Shown piece by piece: positions 56,170-64,000 of a DNA stretch of 64,000 bases. Position numbers and translations under genes: made by a program. The stretch is from Sphingobium sp. CCH11-B1 (lineage in GTDB: Bacteria > Pseudomonadota > Alphaproteobacteria > Sphingomonadales > Sphingomonadaceae): the NCBI RefSeq assembly GCF_001556865.1, contig NZ_LSJY01000135.1:1-64000 (forward strand), read 5' to 3'. Every line of letters starts with the position of its first letter. Within the stretch, counting starts at the first letter, position 1. The notes under the pieces are model-generated. The model worked only from the letters and a program-made list of their open reading frames with translations. It made no database searches and was not told the DNA's origin.

Positions 56170-58275
56170 TCAGACCCGATCCGCCTGCACCACGATGTCG
56201 AGGGCGCGCAAGGCCGACAGGATGCGGTTCAGATGCTGCGCATCCGCGACCTCCAGGTCGATGATGTCGGTGTGAAACGGACCTTCGCGGTTCACCAGTT
56301 GCAGGTTCAGGATGTTCGCCTTGGTCGCGCCGAAGACGTTGGCGACCGCAGCCAGGGCGCCGGGCTGGTTCTTGACGATGACGGAAAGGCGCGCGGTGCC
56401 GCCCTTGGACTTGCTGTCCCAGGCAAGGTCGACCCAGTCGTCGTTCTGATCCACCTCCAGCGACCGGCAATCGATCGTATGCACTTCGATGGGTTCGCCG
56501 GTGCGGCGTACGCCCACGATCCGGTCGCCCGGCACGGGGTGGCAGCAATCGCTGAGGCTGTAGGCGATGCCGGGGGTGAGGCCGCGGATCGAGACCGGCT
56601 CATGCTGGCGCGGGTGCGCTTCCTCCATCCCTTCCGCCGTGGTGGAGCCGGGGATCAGCGCCTCCATCACTTCGCTGTCGAGCACGCGATGCGTGGCGAT
56701 GGCGACCATCAGCGCGGCGCGGTCTTCCAGCTTCAATCGCTTGAGCGCCGCGGACAGCGCCTTGTCGCCCAGTTCCTTGGCAAGGTCGGGGGAAAAGCGG
56801 CCGACGATCTCCTCATAGAGTTTCTCGCCGAGCTTTATCTCCTCGCCCCGCTGCTTCTGCCGGATGTAGCGGCGGATGGCGGCGCGCGCCTTGCCGGTAA
56901 TGGCAAAGGTCAGCCAGCCGGGCTGCGGCTCCTGTCCTTCGGACTTCAGGATTTCGACCTGATCGCCATTTTCCAGGGACGTGCGCAACGGCACGACGCG
57001 GCCGTTGACCTTCGCGCCCACGGTCTGGTTGCCCAGCGACGTGTGCACGGCATAGGCGAAGTCGACCGGCGTCGATCCCTTGGGCAACTGATGCAACTCG
57101 CCCTTGGGGGAGAAAGCGAAGATGCGGTCCTGATACATCGCCATGCGGGTATGTTCGAGCAACTCGTCCGCATCCTGGCTCTGCTCCAGGATTTCGACCA
57201 GGTCGCGCAGCCAGGCGGCATGGTGATCGGCCGCGTCGCCCTTCTGCTTGTAGGCCCAATGGGCGGCAAGGCCCATTTCCGCGTCATTGTGCATGGCGCG
57301 GCTGCGGATCTGCACTTCGATCCGCGCATTGTCCTGATGGATGACGGTGGTGTGCAGCGACTGATAGCCGTTGCGCTTGGGCGTGGAGATATAATCCTTG
57401 AACCGGCCGGGCACCATCTTGAAGGTCTGGTGGATGATGCCGAGCGCGCGGTAGCAATCCTCGACCGTCTCGGTGATGACGCGGAACGCCATGACATCGG
57501 TCAGCTGTTCGAAGCTGATGTGCCGTTCCTGCATCTTCTTCCAGATGGAATAGGGGTGCTTCTCGCGGCCTGATACGCTGACCGACACGCCCTTGCCCGC
57601 CAGCAGCAGCTGCAGTTCCGCGCCGATCCGGTCGACCTTGTCGTGGCCGCCTTCCTTCAACTGCTCCAGCCGGCGGGTTATGCTGTCATAGGCTTCCGGC
57701 TCGATCTCCCGGAAAGCGAGCAACTGCATCTCGCGCATGAAGTCATACATGCCGATCCGCTCGGCAAGCGGGGCGTAGATGTCCATCGTCTCCCGCGCGA
57801 TGCGGCGCCGCTTGTCGGGATTCTTGATGAAGTGCAGCGTGCGCATATTGTGCAGCCGGTCGGCAAGCTTCACCAGCAGCACGCGGATGTCATCCGACAT
57901 GGCGAGCAGGAACTTGCGGAGATTTTCCGCCGCCCGCTCATTCTCGCTCATCGCCTCGATCTTGCTGAGCTTGGTCACGCCGTCCACCATGCGGGCGACG
58001 TCGGACCCGAAGGCGCTCTCTATCTCCTCATAAGTGACCAGCGTGTCTTCGATCGTGTCGTGGAGCAGCGCGGTGACGATCGTCTGGTCGTCCAGGTTGA
58101 AATCGGTCAGGATGCCCGCCACCTCGATCGGGTGGCTGAAATAGGGGTCGCCGCTGGCGCGCTTCTGACTGCCATGTTTCTGCACGGAAAAGACATAGGC
58201 GCGGTTGATCATTGCCTCGTCCGCATCCGGATCGTAGCGCTTCACCCGTTCGACAAGTTCATATTGACGCAGCAT
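56170..58275 (-). CDS. rel: Bifunctional (p)ppGpp synthetase/hydrolase Rel
   Basis: A 701-residue RelA/SpoT homolog. The HD hydrolase domain is intact (HPIEVAGIL and LLHDTIEDT, with KLADRLHNMRTL). The synthetase domain includes QLTDVMAFRVITET and TPKRNGYQSLHTTV. TGS (PKGSTPVDFAYAVHTSLG), zinc-finger-like helical (SDCCHPVPGDRIVG) and ACT domains follow. It is likely the sole long RSH of this alphaproteobacterium. ATG 58275 gives the usual N-terminus. It is convergent with uxaA and divergent from the HxlR gene. Confidence 0.93.
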   Translation of the reverse strand: MLRQYELVERVKRYDPDADEAMINRAYVFSVQKHGSQKRASGDPYFSHPIEVAGILTDFNLDDQTIVTALLHDTIEDTLVTYEEIESAFGSDVARMVDGVTKLSKIEAMSENERAAENLRKFLLAMSDDIRVLLVKLADRLHNMRTLHFIKNPDKRRRIARETMDIYAPLAERIGMYDFMREMQLLAFREIEPEAYDSITRRLEQLKEGGHDKVDRIGAELQLLLAGKGVSVSVSGREKHPYSIWKKMQERHISFEQLTDVMAFRVITETVEDCYRALGIIHQTFKMVPGRFKDYISTPKRNGYQSLHTTVIHQDNARIEVQIRSRAMHNDAEMGLAAHWAYKQKGDAADHHAAWLRDLVEILEQSQDADELLEHTRMAMYQDRIFAFSPKGELHQLPKGSTPVDFAYAVHTSLGNQTVGAKVNGRVVPLRTSLENGDQVEILKSEGQEPQPGWLTFAITGKARAAIRRYIRQKQRGEEIKLGEKLYEEIVGRFSPDLAKELGDKALSAALKRLKLEDRAALMVAIATHRVLDSEVMEALIPGSTTAEGMEEAHPRQHEPVSIRGLTPGIAYSLSDCCHPVPGDRIVGVRRTGEPIEVHTIDCRSLEVDQNDDWVDLAWDSKSKGGTARLSVIVKNQPGALAAVANVFGATKANILNLQLVNREGPFHTDIIDLEVADAQHLNRILSALRALDIVVQADRV

Positions 58276-58388
58276 CGTTGCCCGATTGTGAGAGAACGGC
58301 CTTGCTGCGCAACAAAAAAATCCCATCATGGGTCATTTAGCGCCGCTCTTTTTGCAACGGAGACGGCTTTGCGCTATATGAGAATGTC

Positions 58389-58877
58389 ATGAAACATAAT
58401 CTGGCCCAGGACTTGGAACAATGCGCGCTTCCCGCCGCGCTGGAAGCGATGGGGGAACGATGGTCCTTCCTCATCCTGCGCAGCGCGCTGTCGGGCATCC
58501 GCCATTTCGAGGAGTTCCAGTCGACGCTGGGCATCGCCCGTAACATCCTGGCCAACCGGCTCGCCCGGTTGGTGGAGAATGGCATCATGCTGCGCCAGCC
58601 TATGCTGTGCGACCGGCGGAAGGTCGAATATCGGCTGACGGAAAAGGGGGAGGATCTGGCCCCCGCCATGATCGCGCTGCGCCAATGGGGCCAAAAATGG
58701 AGCTGCGCGCCCGCTTCCTGCCAGGTGCTGGCCGACAAGCGCGACCGCAAGCCGATCCGGGGCGTCACGATCCAGGCGCATGACGGGCGGGCGCTCGACC
58801 TCACCGATCTCGTCTGGGTGTGCACGGACGAAGTAACGCCGATGGCGCCGGAGCGGGAACCCGCCAAGGCGGCCTGA
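58389..58877 (+). CDS. HxlR-type transcriptional regulator
   Basis: A 162-residue winged-helix regulator of the HxlR family: ALEAMGERWSFLILRSALSG, the recognition helix around FQSTLGIARNILANRLARLV, and the wing MLCDRRKVEYRLTEKGEDLAP. Two Cys (WSCAPASC) follow and could be redox or aldehyde sensing as in other HxlR members. The target genes are unknown; the nearest is the divergent rel gene, which it may or may not control. Confidence 0.85.
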   Translation: MKHNLAQDLEQCALPAALEAMGERWSFLILRSALSGIRHFEEFQSTLGIARNILANRLARLVENGIMLRQPMLCDRRKVEYRLTEKGEDLAPAMIALRQWGQKWSCAPASCQVLADKRDRKPIRGVTIQAHDGRALDLTDLVWVCTDEVTPMAPEREPAKAA

Positions 58878-59028
58878 TCGCTCCTGCGGCAGTGCGTCCT
58901 TTTCAAGGGTGAAACGAGCGAGGGATAAGTATGCCCGCGCTCGCGCGACGCGCCATTAGACGTCTGATCGCTGGACGGCGTGAACGGAGTGTTTCCATCT
59001 GCCGCGCGCGGGGCTAGGCTCTGTGGCA

Positions 59029-60135
59029 ATGTCCGTGACCCGTATCCAGCCTCAGCCTTTCTTCGCTGACAAGAACCGCGCCTTCTGGAACCTCCAGTCC
59101 TTGGGATGGGCCGGCGCCTTCCTGTTGCGCGGCTCGTCCACCGTCGCCAACGGCCAGCCTTTTTCCAGCCTGATCCCGGTGCTGATCTCGACGGTCACCG
59201 GTTATTCGGTGACGCTGCTGATCGCGGTCGCTTTTCGCTTCCTGCTCAAGCAACGGCCCATCATCACCTGGGGCGTGTCGATCCTGACGGTGGTGCTGGC
59301 GGCGGGGCTTGTGGCCTTCATCGACGCCTGGGTCTTTTCGACGCAGAACCGCGCGAGTGAGACGGCGGGACTGCAACTGTTCCTGGGTGCCTTTTACCTG
59401 TCGGTGACGCTGATCGGCGCATGGTCCGCGCTCTATTATGCCATCAACTTCTACCTGACGGTGGAGGAGCAGGCGGATCAGTTGCTGCGGCTGGAAAATC
59501 AGGCGGCGAACGCCCAACTCGCGATGCTGCGTTACCAGCTCAATCCGCATTTCCTGTTCAACACGCTCAACAGCATCTCGACGCTGGTGCTGCTGAAACA
59601 GACCGACCGGGCGAACGCGATGCTCTCGCGCCTGTCGTCCTTCCTTCGCTACACGCTCATCAACGAACCGACCGCGCAGGTGACGATCGAGCAGGAGATC
59701 GAGACATTGAAACTCTATCTGGAGATAGAGAAGATGCGGTTTGAGGACCGTCTGCGCACCAGCTTCAGCATCGATCCGGCCGTGGCGAAGGCCCGGCTGC
59801 CATCCTTGCTGCTCCAGCCACTCGTTGAAAATGCCATCAAATATGCGGTCACGCCCAAGGAGGAAGGGGCGGATATTTCGGTCAGCGCGCAGCCTGCCGG
59901 TGAAAACGTCCGGGTCATCGTATCGGACAGCGGACCGGGATTGAACGAAGGCGGAATGAAGCCGCACATCCCCATGAGCGAAGGAACTGGCGTTGGGCTG
60001 CCGAACATCCGGGACCGGTTAATTCAGGCCTTCGGGGAACGACAGAGCTTCGAGACGCGTTCCACGCCGGGCGGATTTTCGGTCATCATCGAATTTCCGC
60101 TTAACATGGATGAAACATCGAAAGTGGCCGCATGA
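59029..60135 (+). CDS. LytS/YehU-type sensor histidine kinase
   Basis: A 368-residue membrane sensor. Four hydrophobic helices fill residues about 20-145 with little periplasmic loop. The HisKA_7TM-like His_kinase domain starts with the phosphoacceptor His174 in LNPHFLFNTLNSIS, and the ATP domain has PLVENAIKYAV and GTGVGLPNIRDRL. ATG 59029 is preferred to the GTG six bases earlier. It overlaps its response-regulator gene by four bases. Confidence 0.88.
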   Translation: MSVTRIQPQPFFADKNRAFWNLQSLGWAGAFLLRGSSTVANGQPFSSLIPVLISTVTGYSVTLLIAVAFRFLLKQRPIITWGVSILTVVLAAGLVAFIDAWVFSTQNRASETAGLQLFLGAFYLSVTLIGAWSALYYAINFYLTVEEQADQLLRLENQAANAQLAMLRYQLNPHFLFNTLNSISTLVLLKQTDRANAMLSRLSSFLRYTLINEPTAQVTIEQEIETLKLYLEIEKMRFEDRLRTSFSIDPAVAKARLPSLLLQPLVENAIKYAVTPKEEGADISVSAQPAGENVRVIVSDSGPGLNEGGMKPHIPMSEGTGVGLPNIRDRLIQAFGERQSFETRSTPGGFSVIIEFPLNMDETSKVAA

Positions 60136-60932
60136 CCATCAGAACAATCCTCGTCGACGACGAAAGCCTGGCTATTCAAGGCCTTCAGCTGCGTCTCCAA
60201 GCGCATGAGGATGTCGAAATCATCGAAACCTGCACCAACGGCCGCGAAGCGATCCGCGCCATAAAGACGCACAAACCCGACCTTGTGTTCCTTGACATCC
60301 AAATGCCTGGCTTCGACGGCTTCTCGGTCGTCCAGGGCATGATGGAAGTCGAGCCGCCGCTCTTCATCTTCGTCACCGCCTATGGCGACTATGCGATCCG
60401 CGCGTTCGAGGCGCAGGCCGTCGATTATCTTATGAAGCCGGTGGAGGAAGGCCGGCTGGCCGACGCGCTCGACCGTGTGCGTCAACGCCTAAGCGAGCGG
60501 CGGCAGGTGCAGGAGGCGGAAAAGCTGCGCGAGGTGCTGGCCGAGGTCGCGCCTCAGGCGATGAGCGATTTTGCGGCGGACGACGACACGCCGGCCGCCA
60601 ACCGGTTCGAAAAACTCATCAATATCAAGGATCGCGGGCAGATATTCCGCGTGGACGTGGATTCGATCGAGCGCATCGACGCCGCCGGCGACTATATGTG
60701 CATCTACACCGCCGACAATTCGCTGATCCTGCGCGAGACGATGAAGGATCTGGAAAAGCGGCTGGACCCCCGCAATTTCCAGCGCGTTCATCGCTCCACG
60801 ATCGTCAATCTGAGCCAGGTCCGCCAAGTGAAGCCCCACACCAACGGCGAATGTTTCCTGGTGCTGGAAAGCGGCGCGCAGGTGAAGGTCAGCCGTTCCT
60901 ATCGCGACGTGGTCGCCCGCTTCGTGCATTAG
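60132..60932 (+). CDS. LytTR-type response regulator
   Basis: A 266-residue regulator with an N-terminal receiver (phosphoacceptor Asp55 in FLDIQMPG, conserved Lys in DYLMKPVEEG) and a C-terminal LytTR DNA-binding domain (about residues 160-260; RVHRSTIVNLSQVRQVKPH). It is the partner of the LytS-type kinase. Such pairs bind imperfect direct repeats; no site is assigned here. Confidence 0.9.
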   Translation: MTIRTILVDDESLAIQGLQLRLQAHEDVEIIETCTNGREAIRAIKTHKPDLVFLDIQMPGFDGFSVVQGMMEVEPPLFIFVTAYGDYAIRAFEAQAVDYLMKPVEEGRLADALDRVRQRLSERRQVQEAEKLREVLAEVAPQAMSDFAADDDTPAANRFEKLINIKDRGQIFRVDVDSIERIDAAGDYMCIYTADNSLILRETMKDLEKRLDPRNFQRVHRSTIVNLSQVRQVKPHTNGECFLVLESGAQVKVSRSYRDVVARFVH

Positions 60933-61001
60933 AGGGGAAGGGGCGGCCCACCCGGTCGCTTCGGGCGGACGCTCATGCGATCCGCCCCCCTTCGCGGCCT
61001 G

Positions 61002-61418
61002 TCAGCGGAACACCCACTGGCGGTTCAGCACGAACATCAGCGCCGGGGTCACGAAGATCATCGCCGGAATGGGCGACCATTCGGGCCAACCCATATGGCT
61101 GACGCACAGATAGACCCACAGGGCGTTCAGCCCGTAGCTGACGAGAGAGGCGACCACGAAGCGCATGCCGCGCGCGGCATGATCCGCCTGTGCGCCATGA
61201 CCGCGGAAGGTGAAGAGGCTGTGGGACACATAGCCAATCGCGACCGCCGCCAGGTAGCCGACGAAATTGGCGAGTTGCGGATGCAGGCCGACCGGCGCGG
61301 CGAGCAGCCAGTAGATCGCCGCCTGGCAGGCGGTGACGAACAGTCCCGTCAATCCATAGCGCACGATTTGCCAGAACAGCGCCCGATGCTGCGGCGACAA
61401 AGGTGACAGATATTTCAT
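61002..61418 (-). CDS. GtrA-family membrane protein
   Basis: A 138-residue protein with four helices of the GtrA family (FWQIVRYGLTGLFVTACQAAIYWLL, GYVSHSLFTFRGHG, FVLNRQWVFR). GtrA proteins flip or hold undecaprenyl-linked sugars for polysaccharide or O-antigen modification. ATG 61418 gives the family start. It is divergent from the GT-C-like gene 46 bases away, suggesting a shared glycan process. Confidence 0.85.
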   Translation of the reverse strand: MKYLSPLSPQHRALFWQIVRYGLTGLFVTACQAAIYWLLAAPVGLHPQLANFVGYLAAVAIGYVSHSLFTFRGHGAQADHAARGMRFVVASLVSYGLNALWVYLCVSHMGWPEWSPIPAMIFVTPALMFVLNRQWVFR

Positions 61419-61463
61419 GATGGTCCCCGTTGCGCTTTGGTGCGGAGCGTCTAATCGAGCGGC

Positions 61464-63287
61464 ATGACATTGCATAGCGGCCATAGCGTGCGGACCCGCG
61501 CCCTCCGATGGGCCGTCATCCTGTTGGACCAGGCGCAACGTCACTGGAAATGGCTGACCCTGCTGATCTGGATCGCCACCGCCGTCGGCTATGTGGCGGT
61601 GCGCTGGCCCGCGATTCACTGGCTGGTGCTGGGCGATACGGACGACAATATCCGCTATCTTCAGGTGAAGGACTGGCTGGCGGGGCAGGGCTGGTTCGAC
61701 CTGCGCCAGTATCGGCTGGTCGACCTGCCGATCGCGGGTCTGATGCTGTTCTTCCGGGCTTTCGTGGACCAGGGCCTGGCCGATCGCCTGGCTTGCGGCA
61801 TCGCGCCGCTGTTTCCGCTGCTGCTGTTGATGTTGAGCCTCGGTTTCATCGGGCGGCGGCTGGCAGGGCCGAATGGCTGGTTGCTTGCCGTGCTCGCCCC
61901 GTTCGCAACGCAGATGGCGCTCAGCATGTATGCGCCTATGCGGATCGATCATCATGGCTGGCAACTGGCGCTGGCGCTGACGACGCTGGCCGGCGTGATT
62001 GACGAGCGGCGGGTGCGCGGCGGCATCATGGCGGGGATCAGCAGCGCGCTGTCCGTCGCGATCGGTATGGAAATGATCGTCTATCTGGCGGCGGGCGGTG
62101 CGCTGATCGCGCTGCGCTGGGTGTTTCGACCGGGCGCGGAACGGCGGATGCTGCCCTATGGCATCAGCCTGGCCGGCGCCACATCCATCCTCTATCTGCT
62201 TTTCGCCAGCAATGCCAACCGGGCTATGCTGTGTGACGCGCTATCGCCCATATGGGTGGCGGTGTTCGGCGCGGCGGGCGCGGGCATGGTGCTGCTGTCA
62301 CTGGCGCCCTTGCGCGGCTGGCCGGTCCGGTTGGCCGCCGGCACGATCGTCGGAGGCGCGGTGGCCGCCTTCCTTTACCTGAACTGGCCGCAATGCCTCA
62401 GCCCCTATCAGATATCGCCCGAACTGCAGCGGCTGTGGCTGGTCAACATCCGTGAGGCCAAGCCCATCACCGCGCAGGCGCAAAGCCTGGTCGTGCCGTT
62501 GATGGCGATGCCGGTCGCGGGTTTCCTGGGCCTGCTCTGGGCCTTGTGGGATTCGCGGCGTGACGGAGAGCGGCTTTGGGCCTGGGCTACGGTTGGTCTC
62601 ATGATGATCTTCTCGACCGCGCTGCTTTTTTGGCAACTGCGCGCGGGTCCTGCAGCGCAATTGCTCGCGATCCCGCCCGCCGCCTGGGCCGCGCACCGGC
62701 TGGTGGCAGCACTCTTCACCGGCACGCGCCGGGTTCGCGTCGCCGCCGCCATCGGCGCGGCGTTGATCGGCACCGCCGCCGCCGCGTCTCCGCTCTATCC
62801 GCAGGCGCTGAAACTCTGGCAGCAGGCGACGGGCACCGTGCCCAAACCGTGGCGACCCTCCGCCAAAGCGCGGACCGACGCGATCAACAAGGCGAACGGG
62901 CGATGCCGGACGCTGCCTGCCCTTGAAGTGCTGGACCAGCTGCCGCCCGCCACAATCTTCACCATGGTCGATCTTGGCCCGCGCCTGATCGCCACCACGC
63001 ATCACAGCGCCATTGCCGGTCCCTATCATCGCAACGGCGCGGCGATCCTTGACATTCACCATGCTTTCGACGGGCCGGCGAGCGGGTTCCGGCCCATCGC
63101 GGCGAAGCATCACGCGACCTATCTGCTCATCTGCCCCGCCTTTCCCGAAGGCACCATCTATCAGGCGCGCAGCCCGCATGGCTTCTACGCGGGGCTGATG
63201 CGGGGCGAGCGTCCGGACTGGCTCAAACCAGTGACGCTCAAGACCGGCATGACGCTGCCCTACCAGCTCTACCGGATACGCTATTAG
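61464..63287 (+). CDS. Polytopic GT-C-like membrane protein, function unknown
   Basis: A 607-residue protein with about twelve hydrophobic helices and a C-terminal soluble part (about residues 460-607). The loop after helix 1 reads GDTDDNIRYLQVKDWLAGQG, reminiscent of the acidic first loop of GT-C glycosyltransferases (STT3/PMT types). MRIDHHGWQLALALTTLAG also fits a lumenal catalytic side. No specific family is recognised. GtrA next door supports a lipid-linked glycan role. It overlaps tadA at the stop codons by four bases. Confidence 0.7.
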   Translation: MTLHSGHSVRTRALRWAVILLDQAQRHWKWLTLLIWIATAVGYVAVRWPAIHWLVLGDTDDNIRYLQVKDWLAGQGWFDLRQYRLVDLPIAGLMLFFRAFVDQGLADRLACGIAPLFPLLLLMLSLGFIGRRLAGPNGWLLAVLAPFATQMALSMYAPMRIDHHGWQLALALTTLAGVIDERRVRGGIMAGISSALSVAIGMEMIVYLAAGGALIALRWVFRPGAERRMLPYGISLAGATSILYLLFASNANRAMLCDALSPIWVAVFGAAGAGMVLLSLAPLRGWPVRLAAGTIVGGAVAAFLYLNWPQCLSPYQISPELQRLWLVNIREAKPITAQAQSLVVPLMAMPVAGFLGLLWALWDSRRDGERLWAWATVGLMMIFSTALLFWQLRAGPAAQLLAIPPAAWAAHRLVAALFTGTRRVRVAAAIGAALIGTAAAASPLYPQALKLWQQATGTVPKPWRPSAKARTDAINKANGRCRTLPALEVLDQLPPATIFTMVDLGPRLIATTHHSAIAGPYHRNGAAILDIHHAFDGPASGFRPIAAKHHATYLLICPAFPEGTIYQARSPHGFYAGLMRGERPDWLKPVTLKTGMTLPYQLYRIRY

Positions 63288-63745
63288 CGGCGGACAGCGA
63301 AAAAATCGCGGAGCAGCGCTGAGGCTTCGGCTTCCGCCAGGCCGCCATAAACCTCCGGCCGATGCAGGCATTGCGGCTGGGTGAAGAGGCGCGGTCCCTG
63401 TTCGATCGCGCCGCCCTTGGGATCGGCCACTGCATAATAGAGGCGGGCGATCCGCGCGTGGGAAATCGCCCCCGCGCACATCGGGCACGGCTCCAGCGTG
63501 ACCCACAGGTCGCATCCGGTCAGGCGAAAATCGCCCAGCGCCGTTGCCGCTTCGCGCATCGCGACGATTTCGGCGTGAGCGGTGGGATCGTTGTCGCGGC
63601 GGTTGCGGTTCTGCCCCTCGCCAAGGATCTTGCCATCCTTCGTCACGACCGCGCCGATCGGCACTTCGCCTTCCAGCACTGCCGCATAGGCAAGGTCGAG
63701 CGCGCGGCGCATGGGGGCGGGCAGGGGAAAGGGCGGAACAGCCAT
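63284..63745 (-). CDS. tadA: tRNA-specific adenosine deaminase TadA
   Basis: A 153-residue zinc deaminase converting A34 of tRNA-Arg(ACG) to inosine. Zinc and proton-shuttle residues are in AHAEIVAMREA and LEPCPMCAGAISHARI. It ends in a four-base tail-to-tail overlap with the preceding gene. An essential housekeeping enzyme. Confidence 0.93.
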   Translation of the reverse strand: MAVPPFPLPAPMRRALDLAYAAVLEGEVPIGAVVTKDGKILGEGQNRNRRDNDPTAHAEIVAMREAATALGDFRLTGCDLWVTLEPCPMCAGAISHARIARLYYAVADPKGGAIEQGPRLFTQPQCLHRPEVYGGLAEAEASALLRDFFAVRR

Positions 63746-63782
63746 GCCCCGCCCTTACAACAGTCCGCCGGTGCCGCAAATC

Positions 63783-64000
63783 TCAGGGCTTCTTCACGTC
63801 CACCGTGGGCACCTGAACCGTCTCGTTGCGCGTGCCCACTTCGACCTTGGCGACGCTCGCCTCATATTTTGGCAGTTCGCCGCCCTTCACCTGCACTTCG
63901 GGCAGGCTTCCGGCCTGCGTACGCTGCAAATCGATGAAGCCGGTCGCGATCCCGCCGGCCAGGATCAGCAAAATCACGATCAACACGCCGCCAATGGCTT
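63783..64000 (-). CDS. Small membrane-anchored protein, cut by window edge
   Basis: The minus-strand frame ends at 63783 and is open to the window end, so the start probably lies beyond 64000 (a GTG at 63986 is possible). The visible 72 codons show one hydrophobic helix (LIVILLILAGGIATGFI) followed by a periplasmic-looking, Lys/Val-rich tail ending VPTVDVKKP. No family was recognised; similar short single-helix proteins are common beside tadA in sphingomonads. Confidence 0.55.
   Translation of the reverse strand, partial: AIGGVLIVILLILAGGIATGFIDLQRTQAGSLPEVQVKGGELPKYEASVAKVEVGTRNETVQVPTVDVKKP

Noticed and set aside
54506..56548. A 680-codon minus-strand frame across uxaA and the rel end
   Set aside because: It runs antisense to uxaA and overlaps rel in another frame, with no known domain.

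Overview
The window looks like chromosome of a GC-rich alphaproteobacterium of the Sphingomonadaceae (Sphingobium/Novosphingobium type). The evidence is the full set of lig/fer/pob lignin-aromatic genes with the Sphingobium SYK-6 type gene content, a SigF-NrsF-DUF692-DUF2063 cluster, TonB receptor-driven sugar uptake, and uniformly high-GC codon use. No rRNA, tRNA, CRISPR array or intact insertion sequence was seen.

Layout. (1) 0.6-12.8 kb: a metal-handling island. It holds a P1B-type ATPase with an unusual SPA ion-site motif, a VIT/CCC1 transporter, a YqaA-type membrane protein, a second-copy-like histidinol dehydrogenase, exported DUF2271 and DUF4198 proteins, a relic of a CzcA-type RND pump, an RcnA-type Ni/Co exporter with its CsoR/RcnR-type repressor, and a chrB-chrA-DUF1259-lipoprotein operon. 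(2) 13.2-18.5 kb: a DUF6481 gene, a methyltransferase/spermidine-synthase-like gene with no ordinary start codon, and a bufferin (RiPP copper-chelator) locus. That locus has two precursor genes (bufA1 and bufA2), the maturation pair bufB/bufC, a DoxX protein, and the sigma factor/anti-sigma pair. Three promoters of identical form (GTAACC-N16-CGAA) tie the locus together. (3) 18.6-25.5 kb: a frameshifted PQQ glucose dehydrogenase and an ion-homeostasis operon (nhaA, DUF389, an SLC13 N-terminal mini-ORF, clc). (4) 25.7-44.3 kb: aromatic catabolism. ferA/ferB/vanillin-type dehydrogenase/ferC act on hydroxycinnamates, pobA/pobR on 4-hydroxybenzoate, a PcaK-type MFS does uptake, and ligAB, C, I, U, J, K with ligR form the whole protocatechuate 4,5-cleavage route to pyruvate and oxaloacetate. 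(5) 44.3-51.3 kb: a LacI-controlled sucrose locus with a TonB receptor, an MFS transporter, a GH68 enzyme lacking a signal peptide, and a ROK fructokinase. (6) 51.4-56.0 kb: four enzymes that fit L-galactonate (or lactone) to 2-keto-3-deoxygluconate. (7) 56.2-64 kb: housekeeping genes: bifunctional Rel, an HxlR regulator, a LytS/LytTR two-component pair, GtrA plus a GT-C-like membrane protein, tadA, and a gene cut by the window edge.

How the parts work together. The aromatic block can take p-coumarate to 4-hydroxybenzaldehyde, 4-hydroxybenzoate, protocatechuate and central metabolites using only genes in this window. Ferulate would stop at vanillate unless a demethylase lies elsewhere. The bufferin locus is the strongest candidate for an unusual system: two different Cys-rich exported peptides share one modifying enzyme pair and one stress sigma factor, and each precursor is followed by a GC-rich hairpin that could raise precursor mRNA over the downstream genes.
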